From Lysobacter auxotrophicus (lineage in GTDB: Bacteria; Pseudomonadota; Gammaproteobacteria; Xanthomonadales; Xanthomonadaceae), in contig NZ_AP027041.1 of NCBI RefSeq assembly GCF_027924565.1, forward strand, positions 248,001-312,000: a DNA stretch of 64,000 bases. The letters run 5' to 3'. Made by a program: the position numbers and the translations under genes. Below, piece after piece: positions 26,268 through 35,363 of the stretch. Every line of letters starts with the position of its first letter. Position 1 is the stretch's first letter. Under the pieces are notes generated by a model that saw only the letters and a list, made by a program, of their open reading frames with translations, searched no databases and was not told the origin of the DNA.

Positions 26268-27719
26268 CTACTTCGACAACATCCGCACCATGCGATCCAC
26301 GAAGCCACGGTAGGGCGGCCTCAGCAGGTCGCTGCCCGCAAAGCTGCGCTGGCGGAACACCGGCAGCAGCTTGCTGAAGGTATCGAAGCCGGTGCGGCCG
26401 TGGATCGCGCCGATGCCGCTGGGGCCGATGCCGCCGAACGGCAGGTCGTGCGCGCCGAAATGCAGCAGCGTGTCGTTCACCGTCACGCCGCCGGCCAGCG
26501 TGCCGGACACGATCTTCTCGATGCTGCGCGCATCGTGGCTGAAGGGATACAGCGCGAGCGGGCGATCCATCGAGCGGATGCGCTCGATGGCCTCCTCGAG
26601 CGTGCGATAGGTGAGGATCGGCAGGATCGGCCCGAAGATCTCGTTGCGCATCACCGCGCTGTCCAGCGGCGGTTCGGCAAGCAGCGTCGGCGGGAACACG
26701 CGCGCACGTTCCAGGCCCGAACGCGTCGCGGCGTCGATCGCCGGCGTCAGCGGTTCGACCACGATCGTGCCGCGGGCGCGCGCGTCGTCGACGTAACCGC
26801 GCAGGCGCGCGTACTGCGCGTCGTTGATGATGCGCGTGTAGTCGGTGATCGCCTCCGGGCGTGATGCATCGAAGCCCGGGTAGCGCGCGACCACCTCGTC
26901 GCGGATCGCTTCGACGAACGCACCGCCGCGCGCTTCGTCGACCAGCACGTAATCCACGCCGATGCACGTCTGCCCGGCGTTGAACCACTTGCCGGTGGCG
27001 ATGCGCGCGGCCGCCTTGCGCAGGTCGAAATCCGGGCACACGACGGCCGGTGCCTTGCCGCCGAGTTCGAGCGTCACCGGCGTGAGGTTCGGCGCGGCCG
27101 CGGCCATCACCTTGCGGCCGACCGCGGTGGAACCGGTGAACAGCAGGTGGTCGAACGGCAGCGCGGCGAACGCGGCGCCGAGTTCCGGCCCGCCGAGGGC
27201 CACGGCGACACGATCGGCCGGGAACACATCCGACAGCAGTTCCCGCAGCCACTGGCTGGTGCGCGGCGTGTGCTCGGACGGCTTGAGGTAGACGTGGTTG
27301 CCGGCGGCGATCGCCGACACCAGCGGCACCAGCGCGAGGTTCACCGGGTAATTCCACGGCGACAGGATGCCGACCACGCCGACGGGCTCGGGCACGATGC
27401 GCGCGCTCGCCGGCCAGAAGCGCCAGCCCACGGCGGCGCGGCGCGGTTTCATCCAGCCGCGCAGGTGCCCGATGGCGTGGTCGATCTCGGCCCGCACGAT
27501 CATCGCCTCCGACAGCAGGTTCTCGTGCTGGCTGCGATGGCCGAAGTCGGCGCGGATCGCCGCGTCCATCGACTCGATGCGCGAGCGGAACACGTCGCGC
27601 AGCCGCACCAGGTCCGCGCGTCGCTGCGCGTGGTCGGGCTTGCGCGCCTGCCACGCGGCGCGAAGGCGTTCGCGGGTGGAGGCGAGTTCGTTCAACGGCG
27701 TGTCGGCGGTGATGTCCAT
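26268..27719 (-). CDS. Aldehyde dehydrogenase, coniferyl aldehyde dehydrogenase type
   Basis: A 483-residue NAD(P)-dependent aldehyde dehydrogenase. Visible motifs are the oxyanion Asn in SPWNYPVNLALVPL, the cofactor loop FTGSTAVGRKVM, the general base in TLELGGKAP and the nucleophile in FNAGQTCIGVDYV. The C-terminus PFGGIGPSGIGAIHG is also canonical. The hydrophobic N-terminal pattern and TCIGVDYVLV are those of the coniferyl aldehyde dehydrogenase subgroup, which acts on aromatic and long-chain aldehydes. The ATG is at 27719. The next gene is divergent, 117 bases away. Confidence 0.9.
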   Translation of the reverse strand: MDITADTPLNELASTRERLRAAWQARKPDHAQRRADLVRLRDVFRSRIESMDAAIRADFGHRSQHENLLSEAMIVRAEIDHAIGHLRGWMKPRRAAVGWRFWPASARIVPEPVGVVGILSPWNYPVNLALVPLVSAIAAGNHVYLKPSEHTPRTSQWLRELLSDVFPADRVAVALGGPELGAAFAALPFDHLLFTGSTAVGRKVMAAAAPNLTPVTLELGGKAPAVVCPDFDLRKAAARIATGKWFNAGQTCIGVDYVLVDEARGGAFVEAIRDEVVARYPGFDASRPEAITDYTRIINDAQYARLRGYVDDARARGTIVVEPLTPAIDAATRSGLERARVFPPTLLAEPPLDSAVMRNEIFGPILPILTYRTLEEAIERIRSMDRPLALYPFSHDARSIEKIVSGTLAGGVTVNDTLLHFGAHDLPFGGIGPSGIGAIHGRTGFDTFSKLLPVFRQRSFAGSDLLRPPYRGFVDRMVRMLSK

Positions 27720-27836
27720 GCGGTCGAGTGTAGTCCGCGCCCGCGGCGGTCCGCAGGGGCGAAAGCGGCGCGCGCCGGGGGGCGACGCGGTCGTCTGAAT
27801 GGGGCCGCGGCGCGATCGGCACGCTAGACTCCCCGC

Positions 27837-28376
27837 ATGACCCTGCGCCCTTACCTCGACACCTTTCCCGCCGTCGGCGAACGCGTCTACATCGATCCGG
27901 CGGCGACGGTCATCGGCGCCGTGACGCTGGGCGACGACGTGTCGATCTGGCCCGGCTGCGTGATCCGCGGCGACGTCAACTCGATCCACATCGGCGCGCG
28001 TACGAACGTGCAGGACGGCACCATCGTCCATGTCACGCACGAGGGGCCGTACACGCGTCCGGGCGGGGTGCCCACAATCGTCGGCGACGACGTCACCATC
28101 GGCCACGGGGTGATCCTGCACGCCTGCACGCTCGAGGACTTCTGCCTGATCGGCATGGGCGCGCGCATCCTCGACGGCGCGCGCGTGCACCGGCACGGGT
28201 TCGTCGGCGCGGGCGCGGTGGTCGCGCCGGGCAAGCAGGTCGGCGAGGGCGAGCTGTGGCTGGGCAATCCGGCGCGGCTGGTCCGTCGCCTGGACGATCG
28301 CGAGATCGAACAGTTGCACTACAGTGCCGCGCACTATGTACGATTGAAGGACCGCTACCTCGGCATGGCCGGGTAG
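27837..28376 (+). CDS. Gamma carbonic anhydrase-like left-handed beta-helix protein
   Basis: A 179-residue hexapeptide-repeat protein of the gamma carbonic anhydrase (YrdA/PaaY) family. Repeats run through most of the chain (ATVIGAVTLGDDVSIWPGCVI in parts). The three metal-ligand histidines are visible in IVHVTHEG and IGHGVILHA. It lacks the acidic loop of true archaeal Cam enzymes as far as can be seen, so activity is uncertain. ATG start; an 82-base gap separates it from the first RDD gene. Confidence 0.9.
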   Translation: MTLRPYLDTFPAVGERVYIDPAATVIGAVTLGDDVSIWPGCVIRGDVNSIHIGARTNVQDGTIVHVTHEGPYTRPGGVPTIVGDDVTIGHGVILHACTLEDFCLIGMGARILDGARVHRHGFVGAGAVVAPGKQVGEGELWLGNPARLVRRLDDREIEQLHYSAAHYVRLKDRYLGMAG

Positions 28377-28458
28377 CGGGCGGGAGACCGCGGCAGGGGG
28401 CCGCGATCACCGCATCAACCGATGCCCGGGACGGCATCGCGAACGCAATGGGGACCAC

Positions 28459-28974
28459 ATGGAAGGTTTCGAGTACCGCAATCCCTACGCGGCGCCCGCC
28501 GCGCAGGTCGTCGTCGCGCCGGTCGAACACGAGTCCGGACTGGAACCGGCCGATCGTGGCCGTCGCCTGCTGGCCTACCTGATCGACCTCGGCATCTACC
28601 TCGCGGTGCTCGCGCCCGCCCTGATCGGCGCGCTGCGGTACAAGCCCGAACGCGGCATCGGGGCGCTGGGCGGATCGCTGATCCTGTTCTCACTGGTGTG
28701 CGTGCTCGCGCTGTTCGTCTACTGGTGCGTGCTGATGCACCGCGAGGGCCAGAGCATCGGCAAGCGTGCGATGGGCATGCGCGTGGTGCGCACCGACGGC
28801 AGCCGCGCGAGCCTGCGCCGCATGCTCGTGCTGCGCTACTTCGTGCCCGGCCTGATCGGCGGCATTCCGTACGTGGGCTGGGTGTTCTCGCTCGCCAACC
28901 TGTTGTGGATCTTCGGCGAGGAACGCCGCTGCCTGCACGACCTCATCTGCGACACGATGGTCGTCAACGCCTGA
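28459..28974 (+). CDS. RDD family membrane protein (first of three)
   Basis: A 171-residue inner-membrane protein. An N-terminal NPYAAPAAQ stretch precedes the RDD-type helix RRLLAYLIDLGIYLAV, a second helix near 75-95 and a third near 130-145. GQSIGKRAMGMRVVRTDG and LANLLWIFGEERRCLHDLI are the conserved cytosolic motifs of the family. The next gene encodes a close paralogue with the same NPYAAP start and the same C-terminal motif, so the two arose by tandem duplication. Function is unknown; some RDD proteins move ions or sit in transport complexes. Confidence 0.85.
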   Translation: MEGFEYRNPYAAPAAQVVVAPVEHESGLEPADRGRRLLAYLIDLGIYLAVLAPALIGALRYKPERGIGALGGSLILFSLVCVLALFVYWCVLMHREGQSIGKRAMGMRVVRTDGSRASLRRMLVLRYFVPGLIGGIPYVGWVFSLANLLWIFGEERRCLHDLICDTMVVNA

Positions 28975-29125
28975 TCGCGGCGTGTGCCGGCGCTGGGAAC
29001 GGCTTCCCGACGCGCCGGCCGAACGTAATCGTCCGATGTCATCCGTCCCAAGCAACCGCCCGATGCGGCGCGTCGTCGACGCGCACGCGGCAGGGCGCAT
29101 CGAAACCCAGGTCCTGGAGCCGAAC

Positions 29126-29632
29126 GTGAGCGATACCCGCAACAATCCGTATGCCGCACCGACCGCAACCCTGATCGAAACCAGCGTCGACAACCCGGCG
29201 CAGAAGGCCGAGCGCACCACGCGCCTGCTCGCGGCGCTCGCCGACGGTTTCATCGGCATCCCGCTGTGGCTTCCGCTCGCGTTCGGCGCGGCGATGGCGT
29301 CGGCGCCCGACGGCAACAAGATGGCCGGCATCGCGCTGATCGCCATCGGCGTCATCGGCCTGATCGCGCTGGTCGTCGTGCAGCTGGTGATGCTCGCCCG
29401 CCACGGCCAGACCATCGGCAAGCGCTGGCAGCGCATCCGCATCGTGCGCAGCAACGGCGAGCGCATCGGCTTCGGCCGCATCCTCGGCCTGCGCATGATC
29501 GCGCCGGCGGTGGTGGGCGCGATCCCGTTCCTTGGGGCGATCTTCTCGCTGGCCAACATCCTGTGGATCTTCGGCGAAGAGCGCCGCTGCCTGCACGACT
29601 ACTTCGCCGACACGATCGTCGTGAACGCCTGA
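29126..29632 (+). CDS. RDD family membrane protein (second of three)
   Basis: A 168-residue paralogue of the preceding gene: NPYAAPTAT at the start, helices near 40-70 and 80-95, GQTIGKRWQRIRIVRSNG and LANILWIFGEERRCLHDYF. The GTG at 29126 is chosen because GGAG lies six bases upstream and the resulting protein lines up with the first RDD protein; longer frames to 29036 or 28982 add residues absent from the paralogue. Its stop overlaps the next start by one base. Confidence 0.82.
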   Translation: MSDTRNNPYAAPTATLIETSVDNPAQKAERTTRLLAALADGFIGIPLWLPLAFGAAMASAPDGNKMAGIALIAIGVIGLIALVVVQLVMLARHGQTIGKRWQRIRIVRSNGERIGFGRILGLRMIAPAVVGAIPFLGAIFSLANILWIFGEERRCLHDYFADTIVVNA

Positions 29633-30312
29633 TGCTCGACACGTACCGGGAAGTCGTGACGCCGGAGGGCGTGGCCCTCCACCTGCCCGCCGCCGGCCCC
29701 GTGCCGCGCGCGCTGGCATGGCTGATCGACTTGCTGGTGCGCGGCGCGGTGATGATGGCGATGGGGATGTTCCTCGGCGCCTTCGGTCGCGGCGGCATGG
29801 GCTTCTATGCCGTCGCGATGTTCCTGGTGTACTGGTTCTACCCAGTGTGCTTCGAGGCGATGTGGAACGGCAGCACGCCGGGCAAGCGGGCGCTCGGGCT
29901 GCGCGTGATCGCCGGCAACGGCGCGCCGGTCGGCTGGCTGGCCGCGTTCACCCGCAACCTGCTGCGCGTGGTCGACATGCTGCCGCTGGCGTACGCCACC
30001 GGCCTGGTGTCGAGCCTCGTGGATCCCTGGGGCCGGCGACTGGGCGACATGGTCGCCGGCACGCTGGTCGTGCACGAAGCACGGCCGCGCGATCCGGTAC
30101 CGGCGGCGGTCGATACCGCGCTGGCGCCGTCGATCGCGCTGCGCCCGTACGAGCAGGCCGCGCTGGTCGCCTTCGCCGAACGCGCGCCGCGACTGGGCGA
30201 AGCCCGCCAGGCGGAACTCGCGGACCTCGCCGAACCGCTCACCGGCGCGCGCGGCATGGCCTCGGTGACGCGCCTGTATCGCATGGCGAACTGGCTGCTG
30301 GGGCGCAGATGA
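29632..30312 (+). CDS. RDD family membrane protein (third of three)
   Basis: A 226-residue RDD protein more distant from the first two. RDD motifs PRALAWLIDLLVRGAVMMAM and NGSTPGKRALGLRVIAGNG are clear, and helices lie near 30-50, 58-75 and 105-125. It has an extra soluble tail of about 80 residues (from about 148) that the others lack. The ATG overlaps the previous stop. It leads into the SpoIIM-DUF4129-DUF4350-MoxR-DUF58 operon after a 151-base gap and is probably functionally tied to it, since an RDD gene commonly heads this neighbourhood. Confidence 0.85.
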   Translation: MLDTYREVVTPEGVALHLPAAGPVPRALAWLIDLLVRGAVMMAMGMFLGAFGRGGMGFYAVAMFLVYWFYPVCFEAMWNGSTPGKRALGLRVIAGNGAPVGWLAAFTRNLLRVVDMLPLAYATGLVSSLVDPWGRRLGDMVAGTLVVHEARPRDPVPAAVDTALAPSIALRPYEQAALVAFAERAPRLGEARQAELADLAEPLTGARGMASVTRLYRMANWLLGRR

Positions 30313-30463
30313 CGGCCGCGATTCGCGATCCGGAGTTCGCGGTTCGTAGCGTGCCGACACGTTGCTGCATGCCGTGGCCGTGCGACATCACGAAGTCCGA
30401 TGGCGCACCAGTGCGCGACAGCCCATCACGCATCACGAATAACGAATCACGGCACCGGACGCC

Positions 30464-31474
30464 ATGAAGCAGGAACACTTCGTCCAGCGCCACCAACCCG
30501 AATGGATCGCCTTCGAGCACTGGCTCGACGCGCGCGGCGTGAGTGCGCGCAAGGCGCGGTCCGAACGCCGCAACTGGCACGGCCTGTCAGATGCGCAAAT
30601 GCCCTCGCGCTACCGCCGCCTGTGCCAGCAGCTCGCGCTCGCGCGGCGCCGCGGTTACAGCCCGGTGGTGACCGACCGCCTGCAGGCGCTGATGCATCGC
30701 GGGCACGGCCTGCTCTACCGCACGCCGGCGCCGCGCTGGCGTCGTGCGGCGCACTTCCTGATCGCCGGCTTCCCGCGCCTGGTGCGCGCCGAGCGCGGCT
30801 GCATGCTCGCGTCCTTCGCGCTGTTCTGGATCCCGCTGCTGGTGATCTTCGCCGCGATCCAGTGGCAGCCCGAGCTGTCGTCCTCGCTGTTCGATCCCGC
30901 GCAGCTGCTGCAGTTCGAACACATGTACGACCCGGCCGATCCGGCGCGCAAGCTGGGCCGCGACAGCGGCACGGACGTGGCGATGTTCGGCCACTACGTC
31001 TGGAACAACGTCAGCATCGGCTTCCGCACCTTCGCCAGCGGGCTGCTCGCCGGCATCGGCTCGATCGTGGTGCTGATCGTCAACGGCGTGATGATCGGCG
31101 GCGTCGCCGGGCATCTGCAGGCGGTCGGCCATGGCGATCCGTTCTGGCGTTTCGTCGCCGCGCATTCGGCGCCGGAACTGACCGCGATCGTGATCGCCGG
31201 TGGCGCCGGCCTGCGGCTGGGCCTGTCGCTGACCGCGCCCGGCCAGCGCAGGCGCGCCGATGCGCTGGTCGAAGGCGGCCGTCGTGGCGCGCTGCTGTGC
31301 GTGGGCGTACTGGCGATGCTGGTGTTCGCCGCGTTCGTCGAGGCGTTCTGGTCGTCCATCGCGTGGATGCCGGCGTGGATCAAGTACACCGTCGGTGGCG
31401 TGCTGTGGACGCTGACCGCGGCGTGGCTGCTGCTCGGCGGGCGCCACCTGCCGGCGGAGGACGTGGGCGCATGA
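30464..31474 (+). CDS. Stage II sporulation protein M-like (SpoIIM/DUF95) membrane protein
   Basis: A 336-residue integral membrane protein. The N-terminal 95 residues are soluble and basic, with MKQEHFVQRHQPEWIAFEHW typical of this group. About five hydrophobic helices follow (near 118-137, 188-215, 235-260, 275-298, 303-325), with the family stretch NNVSIGFRTFASGLLAGIGS. In non-spore-formers these proteins are encoded with MoxR/DUF58 genes and have no assigned function. The stop overlaps the next ATG by four bases. Confidence 0.85.
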   Translation: MKQEHFVQRHQPEWIAFEHWLDARGVSARKARSERRNWHGLSDAQMPSRYRRLCQQLALARRRGYSPVVTDRLQALMHRGHGLLYRTPAPRWRRAAHFLIAGFPRLVRAERGCMLASFALFWIPLLVIFAAIQWQPELSSSLFDPAQLLQFEHMYDPADPARKLGRDSGTDVAMFGHYVWNNVSIGFRTFASGLLAGIGSIVVLIVNGVMIGGVAGHLQAVGHGDPFWRFVAAHSAPELTAIVIAGGAGLRLGLSLTAPGQRRRADALVEGGRRGALLCVGVLAMLVFAAFVEAFWSSIAWMPAWIKYTVGGVLWTLTAAWLLLGGRHLPAEDVGA

Positions 31475-33207
31475 AGATCGAATCGCTCACCGTCGCGCTG
31501 CGTCCGCGCACCGCGTGGGAGGCGGTCGAGCTCGGCACCGCGCTGGTGCGACGCCACGCGGCGGCCATCTGGAAGCCCTGGCTGCTGCTGACGCTGCCGC
31601 TGTTCGTGCTGTTCAACGCGCTGGCGTGGACGATCGACGCGTTGTGGCTCGCCGGCCTGCTGATGTGGTGGCTGAAGCCGGCGTTCGACCGCATCCCGCT
31701 GTTCGTGCTCTCGCGCGCGGTATTCGGCGACGTGCCGACCCTGCGGCAGACGCTCGCGGCGCAGCGGAACTGGGGTCTGTCGTGGCTGCCCGGCTACCTG
31801 CTGTGGCGGCGGTTGAGCCCGCTGCGCTCGCTGAATCTGCCGGTGGACCTGCTCGAAGGCGCACGCGGCGCGGACGCGCGCGAGCGTCGCCGCGCACTGG
31901 GCGCGCCGGTGCACGGCGTGGCCGCGCTCGCCACGATCGTGTGCCTGCACTTCGAGCTGGCCGTGTACGTCGGGCTGGCCTCGCTCGCCATCGTCTTCGT
32001 GCCCGACGACTACCTGCAGGAAACGCTCAACCGCGCGTGGATCGCGCTGAAGGAAGCGCCGGCGTGGCTCAGCCTGCTCTCGAACGCGCTGGCGTGGATC
32101 GCCGCCAGCGTGATCGAGCCGTTCTACGTCGGCGCCGGCTTCGGCCTGTACCTCAACCGCCGCACCGAAGTGGAAGCGTGGGACATCGAACTCGCGCTGC
32201 GCCGCATGCGCGAGCGCCTGCTGCGCAGCGCGACGCCGCTGCTGCTCGCGCTCGCGATCGGCATGGCCTTCGCGCCGGCCGTCGTGCGCGCGCAGGACGC
32301 GGGCGATCCGCAGGACACCGAAAGCGTCGCCGGGGAGGAGGATGCCGACGCGTACGACGACGCGGAAGCGCCGCGCGTCACGCTTCAACAGGTCTTCGGC
32401 CGCGTCGTCGACGAGACCGGCCTGCGCGACGGCGTGGACGCGCAGATGACGCCGCAGCCCGCGCCGCCGGCGATTCCCGTGTCGCCGGGCGGCACCGCCA
32501 ACGGCGGACAGGACGGCACGGCCGGTGGCGGTCGCTCGCTTGCAGGCGACGGCAGCCTGCGTCGCGCCGTGCGCAAGGCCTACGCGGACCCGACCGTGTC
32601 GCCCAAGCGCAAGGTCGTCAGCTGGAAGAAGCGCGACGCGAAGAAGCCCGATCCGAAGAAGATCGAGCCGCCGCCGCTGGGAAAGCTCGGCGAAGTGCTG
32701 GCCACGGTAGGCGAATTCGGACTGTGGATCGTCGTCATCGCGCTGGCTGGCCTGTTGCTGGTGACGGCGCCGCGCTGGCTGGCGTGGTTCCGTGGCGGCC
32801 TCGCGCGCGAGGCCCGCGAGGACGATGAAGTCCGCCGCGATCGCGCCGACGAACCGCTGCCGCCGCTGCCGGAGGACATCCCGAGCGTGATCCGCCGACT
32901 GTGGCGTGAAGGCCGGCAACGCGAGGCGCTGGCGATGCTGTATCGCGCCAGCGTCGAGACGATGCTCGCGCGCACGCAGGTCGTGCTCGTGCCGGGCGCG
33001 ACGGAGTCCGACGTGCTGCGCGCCTCGCGCAAGCTGCCGCGCGGCGAGGATCGCGACGCCTTCGCGCGCGCCGTGCGCACCTGGCAGTACGCCGCGTACG
33101 CGCACAGCTTCCCGGCGGGCGAGGAGTTCGAATCGCTGCTCGCCGACCTCGCCTCGCGCTTCGGCTGGCTGCCCGGCGCGCGCATCGACGGGAGCGTGCC
33201 CGCATGA
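31471..33207 (+). CDS. DUF4129 domain membrane protein
   Basis: A 578-residue protein. Four or five hydrophobic helices lie in the first 280 residues. A charged, Gly/Pro-rich segment (about 272-400) follows, predicted outside the membrane. A further helix lies near 415-435 (FGLWIVVIALAGLLLVTAP). The C-terminal soluble DUF4129 region (about 465-575) has REGRQREALAMLYRASVE and AARTWQYAAYAHSFP-like signatures. It is translationally coupled on both sides (ATGA overlaps). The domain is known from transglutaminase/MoxR operons; its role is undetermined. Confidence 0.85.
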   Translation: MKIESLTVALRPRTAWEAVELGTALVRRHAAAIWKPWLLLTLPLFVLFNALAWTIDALWLAGLLMWWLKPAFDRIPLFVLSRAVFGDVPTLRQTLAAQRNWGLSWLPGYLLWRRLSPLRSLNLPVDLLEGARGADARERRRALGAPVHGVAALATIVCLHFELAVYVGLASLAIVFVPDDYLQETLNRAWIALKEAPAWLSLLSNALAWIAASVIEPFYVGAGFGLYLNRRTEVEAWDIELALRRMRERLLRSATPLLLALAIGMAFAPAVVRAQDAGDPQDTESVAGEEDADAYDDAEAPRVTLQQVFGRVVDETGLRDGVDAQMTPQPAPPAIPVSPGGTANGGQDGTAGGGRSLAGDGSLRRAVRKAYADPTVSPKRKVVSWKKRDAKKPDPKKIEPPPLGKLGEVLATVGEFGLWIVVIALAGLLLVTAPRWLAWFRGGLAREAREDDEVRRDRADEPLPPLPEDIPSVIRRLWREGRQREALAMLYRASVETMLARTQVVLVPGATESDVLRASRKLPRGEDRDAFARAVRTWQYAAYAHSFPAGEEFESLLADLASRFGWLPGARIDGSVPA

Positions 33208-34340
33208 CGCTCACGCGCCGGCACGGCCTCATCGCGCTTCTCGTCCTCGCCGTGGCCGGCGCGGTCGCGGGCGGCGCGGCGTGGTGGCAACGCAATTTCG
33301 AACGCACCGAGGAATGGGTCGATCTGCCGCGCACCGGCGAGGCCGCGCGCAATCCGCTGTACGTGCTCAAGCTCGCGCTGATCGCCGACGGCGTGCAGGC
33401 GCAATCGCGCCCGCGCCTGCAGTTGGGCAGCGTCGCCCTCGGGCCGCGCGACACGGTGCTGCTCTACAACGATCCGCGCACGCTCACCGGCAAGGACGAA
33501 GCGACGCTGCTGGAATGGGTCGAGCGCGGCGGCCACCTGTTGCTGCGCACGCCGCCGCCGGGGCCGCTGGACGTCGAGAAGCCGGTGCCGGTGCTCGCCG
33601 CGTTCGGCCTGCATCCGCGATCGGACGAACTCTGCGCCGGGCTCGACGTCGCCGGCGAGGATCCGCACGTCGAGTTCTGCCGCGGCCGTCGCCTCGACAT
33701 CGACAACCCCGACTCCACCGTGTCGCTGCACTGGGGCGAGCCGGAACTCGGCTACGTGTTCGCGCGCGTGCCGCACGGGCGCGGGCACGTGGACGTGCTG
33801 TCGGACTTCGACTTCCTCGACAACGATTCGCTCAAGGACGGCCCGCACATCGCGCTGACGCGGCAGCTGCTCGATCCGAACTACCGCGCCGGCACCGTGC
33901 ATCTGATCTACGAAGCGCAGATGCCGTCGTTCTGGATGACGCTCGTGCGCGAGCATTGGCGCGTGTGGCTCCCGTTGCTGCTGGCGCTGATGGCCTGGCT
34001 GTGGCGGCGTTCGCAGCGCTTCGGGCCGCTGCTGGATTCGCCGGCGGTGGAGCGCCGATCGCTGCTCGAACACGTCACCGCCAGCGGCGAACACGTGTAC
34101 CGCTACGGCTACGCGCACCTGTTGCACGAGGCTGCGCGCAAGGCGTTCCTCGCGCGCCTGCGCCGCCGCGATCCGCAGGCCGCCGCGCTGGATGGCGACG
34201 CGCAGGCGGCGATGCTCGCCGAGCGCTTCGGCCTGCCGGCGGACGATATCCGCAACGCACTTTCCACGCCGATCGCGCGCGACCACGCCGCGTTCCGCAG
34301 CCGCATCGCGATGCTCATCCGCATGCGCAACTCACTTTGA
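33204..34340 (+). CDS. DUF4350 domain protein
   Basis: A 378-residue protein anchored by an N-terminal helix (about 8-28). The DUF4350 domain (about 50-240) has NPLYVLKLALIADG, VLLYNDPRTLTGKDEATLLEW and the glutamine amidotransferase-like strand GGHLLLRTPPP. A second helix lies near 252-268, followed by a basic cytosolic tail with HEAARKAFLARLRRRDP. The family commonly accompanies MoxR and DUF58 genes. Its ATG overlaps the preceding stop by four bases. Confidence 0.85.
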   Translation: MTLTRRHGLIALLVLAVAGAVAGGAAWWQRNFERTEEWVDLPRTGEAARNPLYVLKLALIADGVQAQSRPRLQLGSVALGPRDTVLLYNDPRTLTGKDEATLLEWVERGGHLLLRTPPPGPLDVEKPVPVLAAFGLHPRSDELCAGLDVAGEDPHVEFCRGRRLDIDNPDSTVSLHWGEPELGYVFARVPHGRGHVDVLSDFDFLDNDSLKDGPHIALTRQLLDPNYRAGTVHLIYEAQMPSFWMTLVREHWRVWLPLLLALMAWLWRRSQRFGPLLDSPAVERRSLLEHVTASGEHVYRYGYAHLLHEAARKAFLARLRRRDPQAAALDGDAQAAMLAERFGLPADDIRNALSTPIARDHAAFRSRIAMLIRMRNSL

Positions 34341-34362
34341 CTTTCGACCGAGAAACCACGCC

Positions 34363-35358
34363 ATGAACGCCGACGCCGCTCCCGCCCCCATCGTTCCGAT
34401 CACCGGCGACGCCCTGGCCGCACGCGCCGCCGCCGTGCGCGACGAGGTCGGCAAGGCCTTCATCGGGCAGGAGGCCGTGCTCGACCAGATCCTCATCGCG
34501 CTGCTCGCCGGCGGCCACGTGCTGATCGAAGGCGTGCCGGGCCTGGGCAAGACGCTGCTGGTGCGCGCGCTGTCACGCGCGATCGATTGCAGCTTCGCGC
34601 GCGTGCAGTTCACGCCCGACCTGATGCCCAGCGACATCAGCGGCCACGCCGTGTGGAACCCGAAGACCGAGACGTTCAACATCCGCCGCGGCCCGGTGTT
34701 CACCAACCTGCTGCTGGCCGATGAAATCAACCGCGCGCCGGCGAAGACGCAGTCGGCGCTGCTGGAAGCGATGCAGGAACTGCAGGTCACCATCGAAGGC
34801 CACAGCTTCCAGCTGACGCCGCCGTTCCTCACGCTGGCAACGCAGAATCCGGTCGAGCAGGAAGGCACGTACCCGCTGCCTGAGGCGCAGCTCGACCGTT
34901 TCCTGCTGAAGGTGCTGATCGGCTATCCGACGCGCGCGGACGAGAAGCGCATGGTCGCGGCGGTGAGCCAGGGCCGCGCGGCGTCGGACTTCGACCTGTC
35001 GCAGGTGGCGCGCGTGCTCGGTCCGCAGGACATCGTGGCGATGCAGGCCGGCACCGCGCTGGTCGCGGTGGACGATGCGGTGATCGACTACGCGGTGCGG
35101 ATCGTCGCCGCGACGCGCGACTGGGCGGGCATCGCGCTGGGCGCCGGCCCGCGCGGCAGCCTCGCGCTGGTGCGTGCGGCGCGCGCGCAGGCCGTGCTGT
35201 CGGGCCGCGATTTCGTCACGCCTGACGACGTGCGCGAGATCGCCAAGCCCGCGCTGCGCCACCGCATCGCGCTCGCGCCGGAACTGCAGATCGAAGGCCA
35301 GTCGCCGGACGACGTGCTGCACGCGTTGCTGGCCAAGGTTGAGGCGCCGCGGAAGTAA
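34363..35358 (+). CDS. MoxR family AAA+ ATPase
   Basis: A 331-residue AAA+ ATPase. The Walker A motif is GVPGLGKTLL (near residue 57), Walker B LLADEINRAP, sensor 1 LATQNPVEQEGTYPLPEAQL (family hallmark) and sensor 2 GPRGSLALVRAARA. MoxR proteins act as chaperones that mature or assemble partner complexes, often with VWA-domain proteins. Here the partner is probably the DUF58 protein encoded five bases downstream, and the three membrane proteins encoded upstream. Confidence 0.93.
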   Translation: MNADAAPAPIVPITGDALAARAAAVRDEVGKAFIGQEAVLDQILIALLAGGHVLIEGVPGLGKTLLVRALSRAIDCSFARVQFTPDLMPSDISGHAVWNPKTETFNIRRGPVFTNLLLADEINRAPAKTQSALLEAMQELQVTIEGHSFQLTPPFLTLATQNPVEQEGTYPLPEAQLDRFLLKVLIGYPTRADEKRMVAAVSQGRAASDFDLSQVARVLGPQDIVAMQAGTALVAVDDAVIDYAVRIVAATRDWAGIALGAGPRGSLALVRAARAQAVLSGRDFVTPDDVREIAKPALRHRIALAPELQIEGQSPDDVLHALLAKVEAPRK

Positions 35359-35363
35359 TCGCG

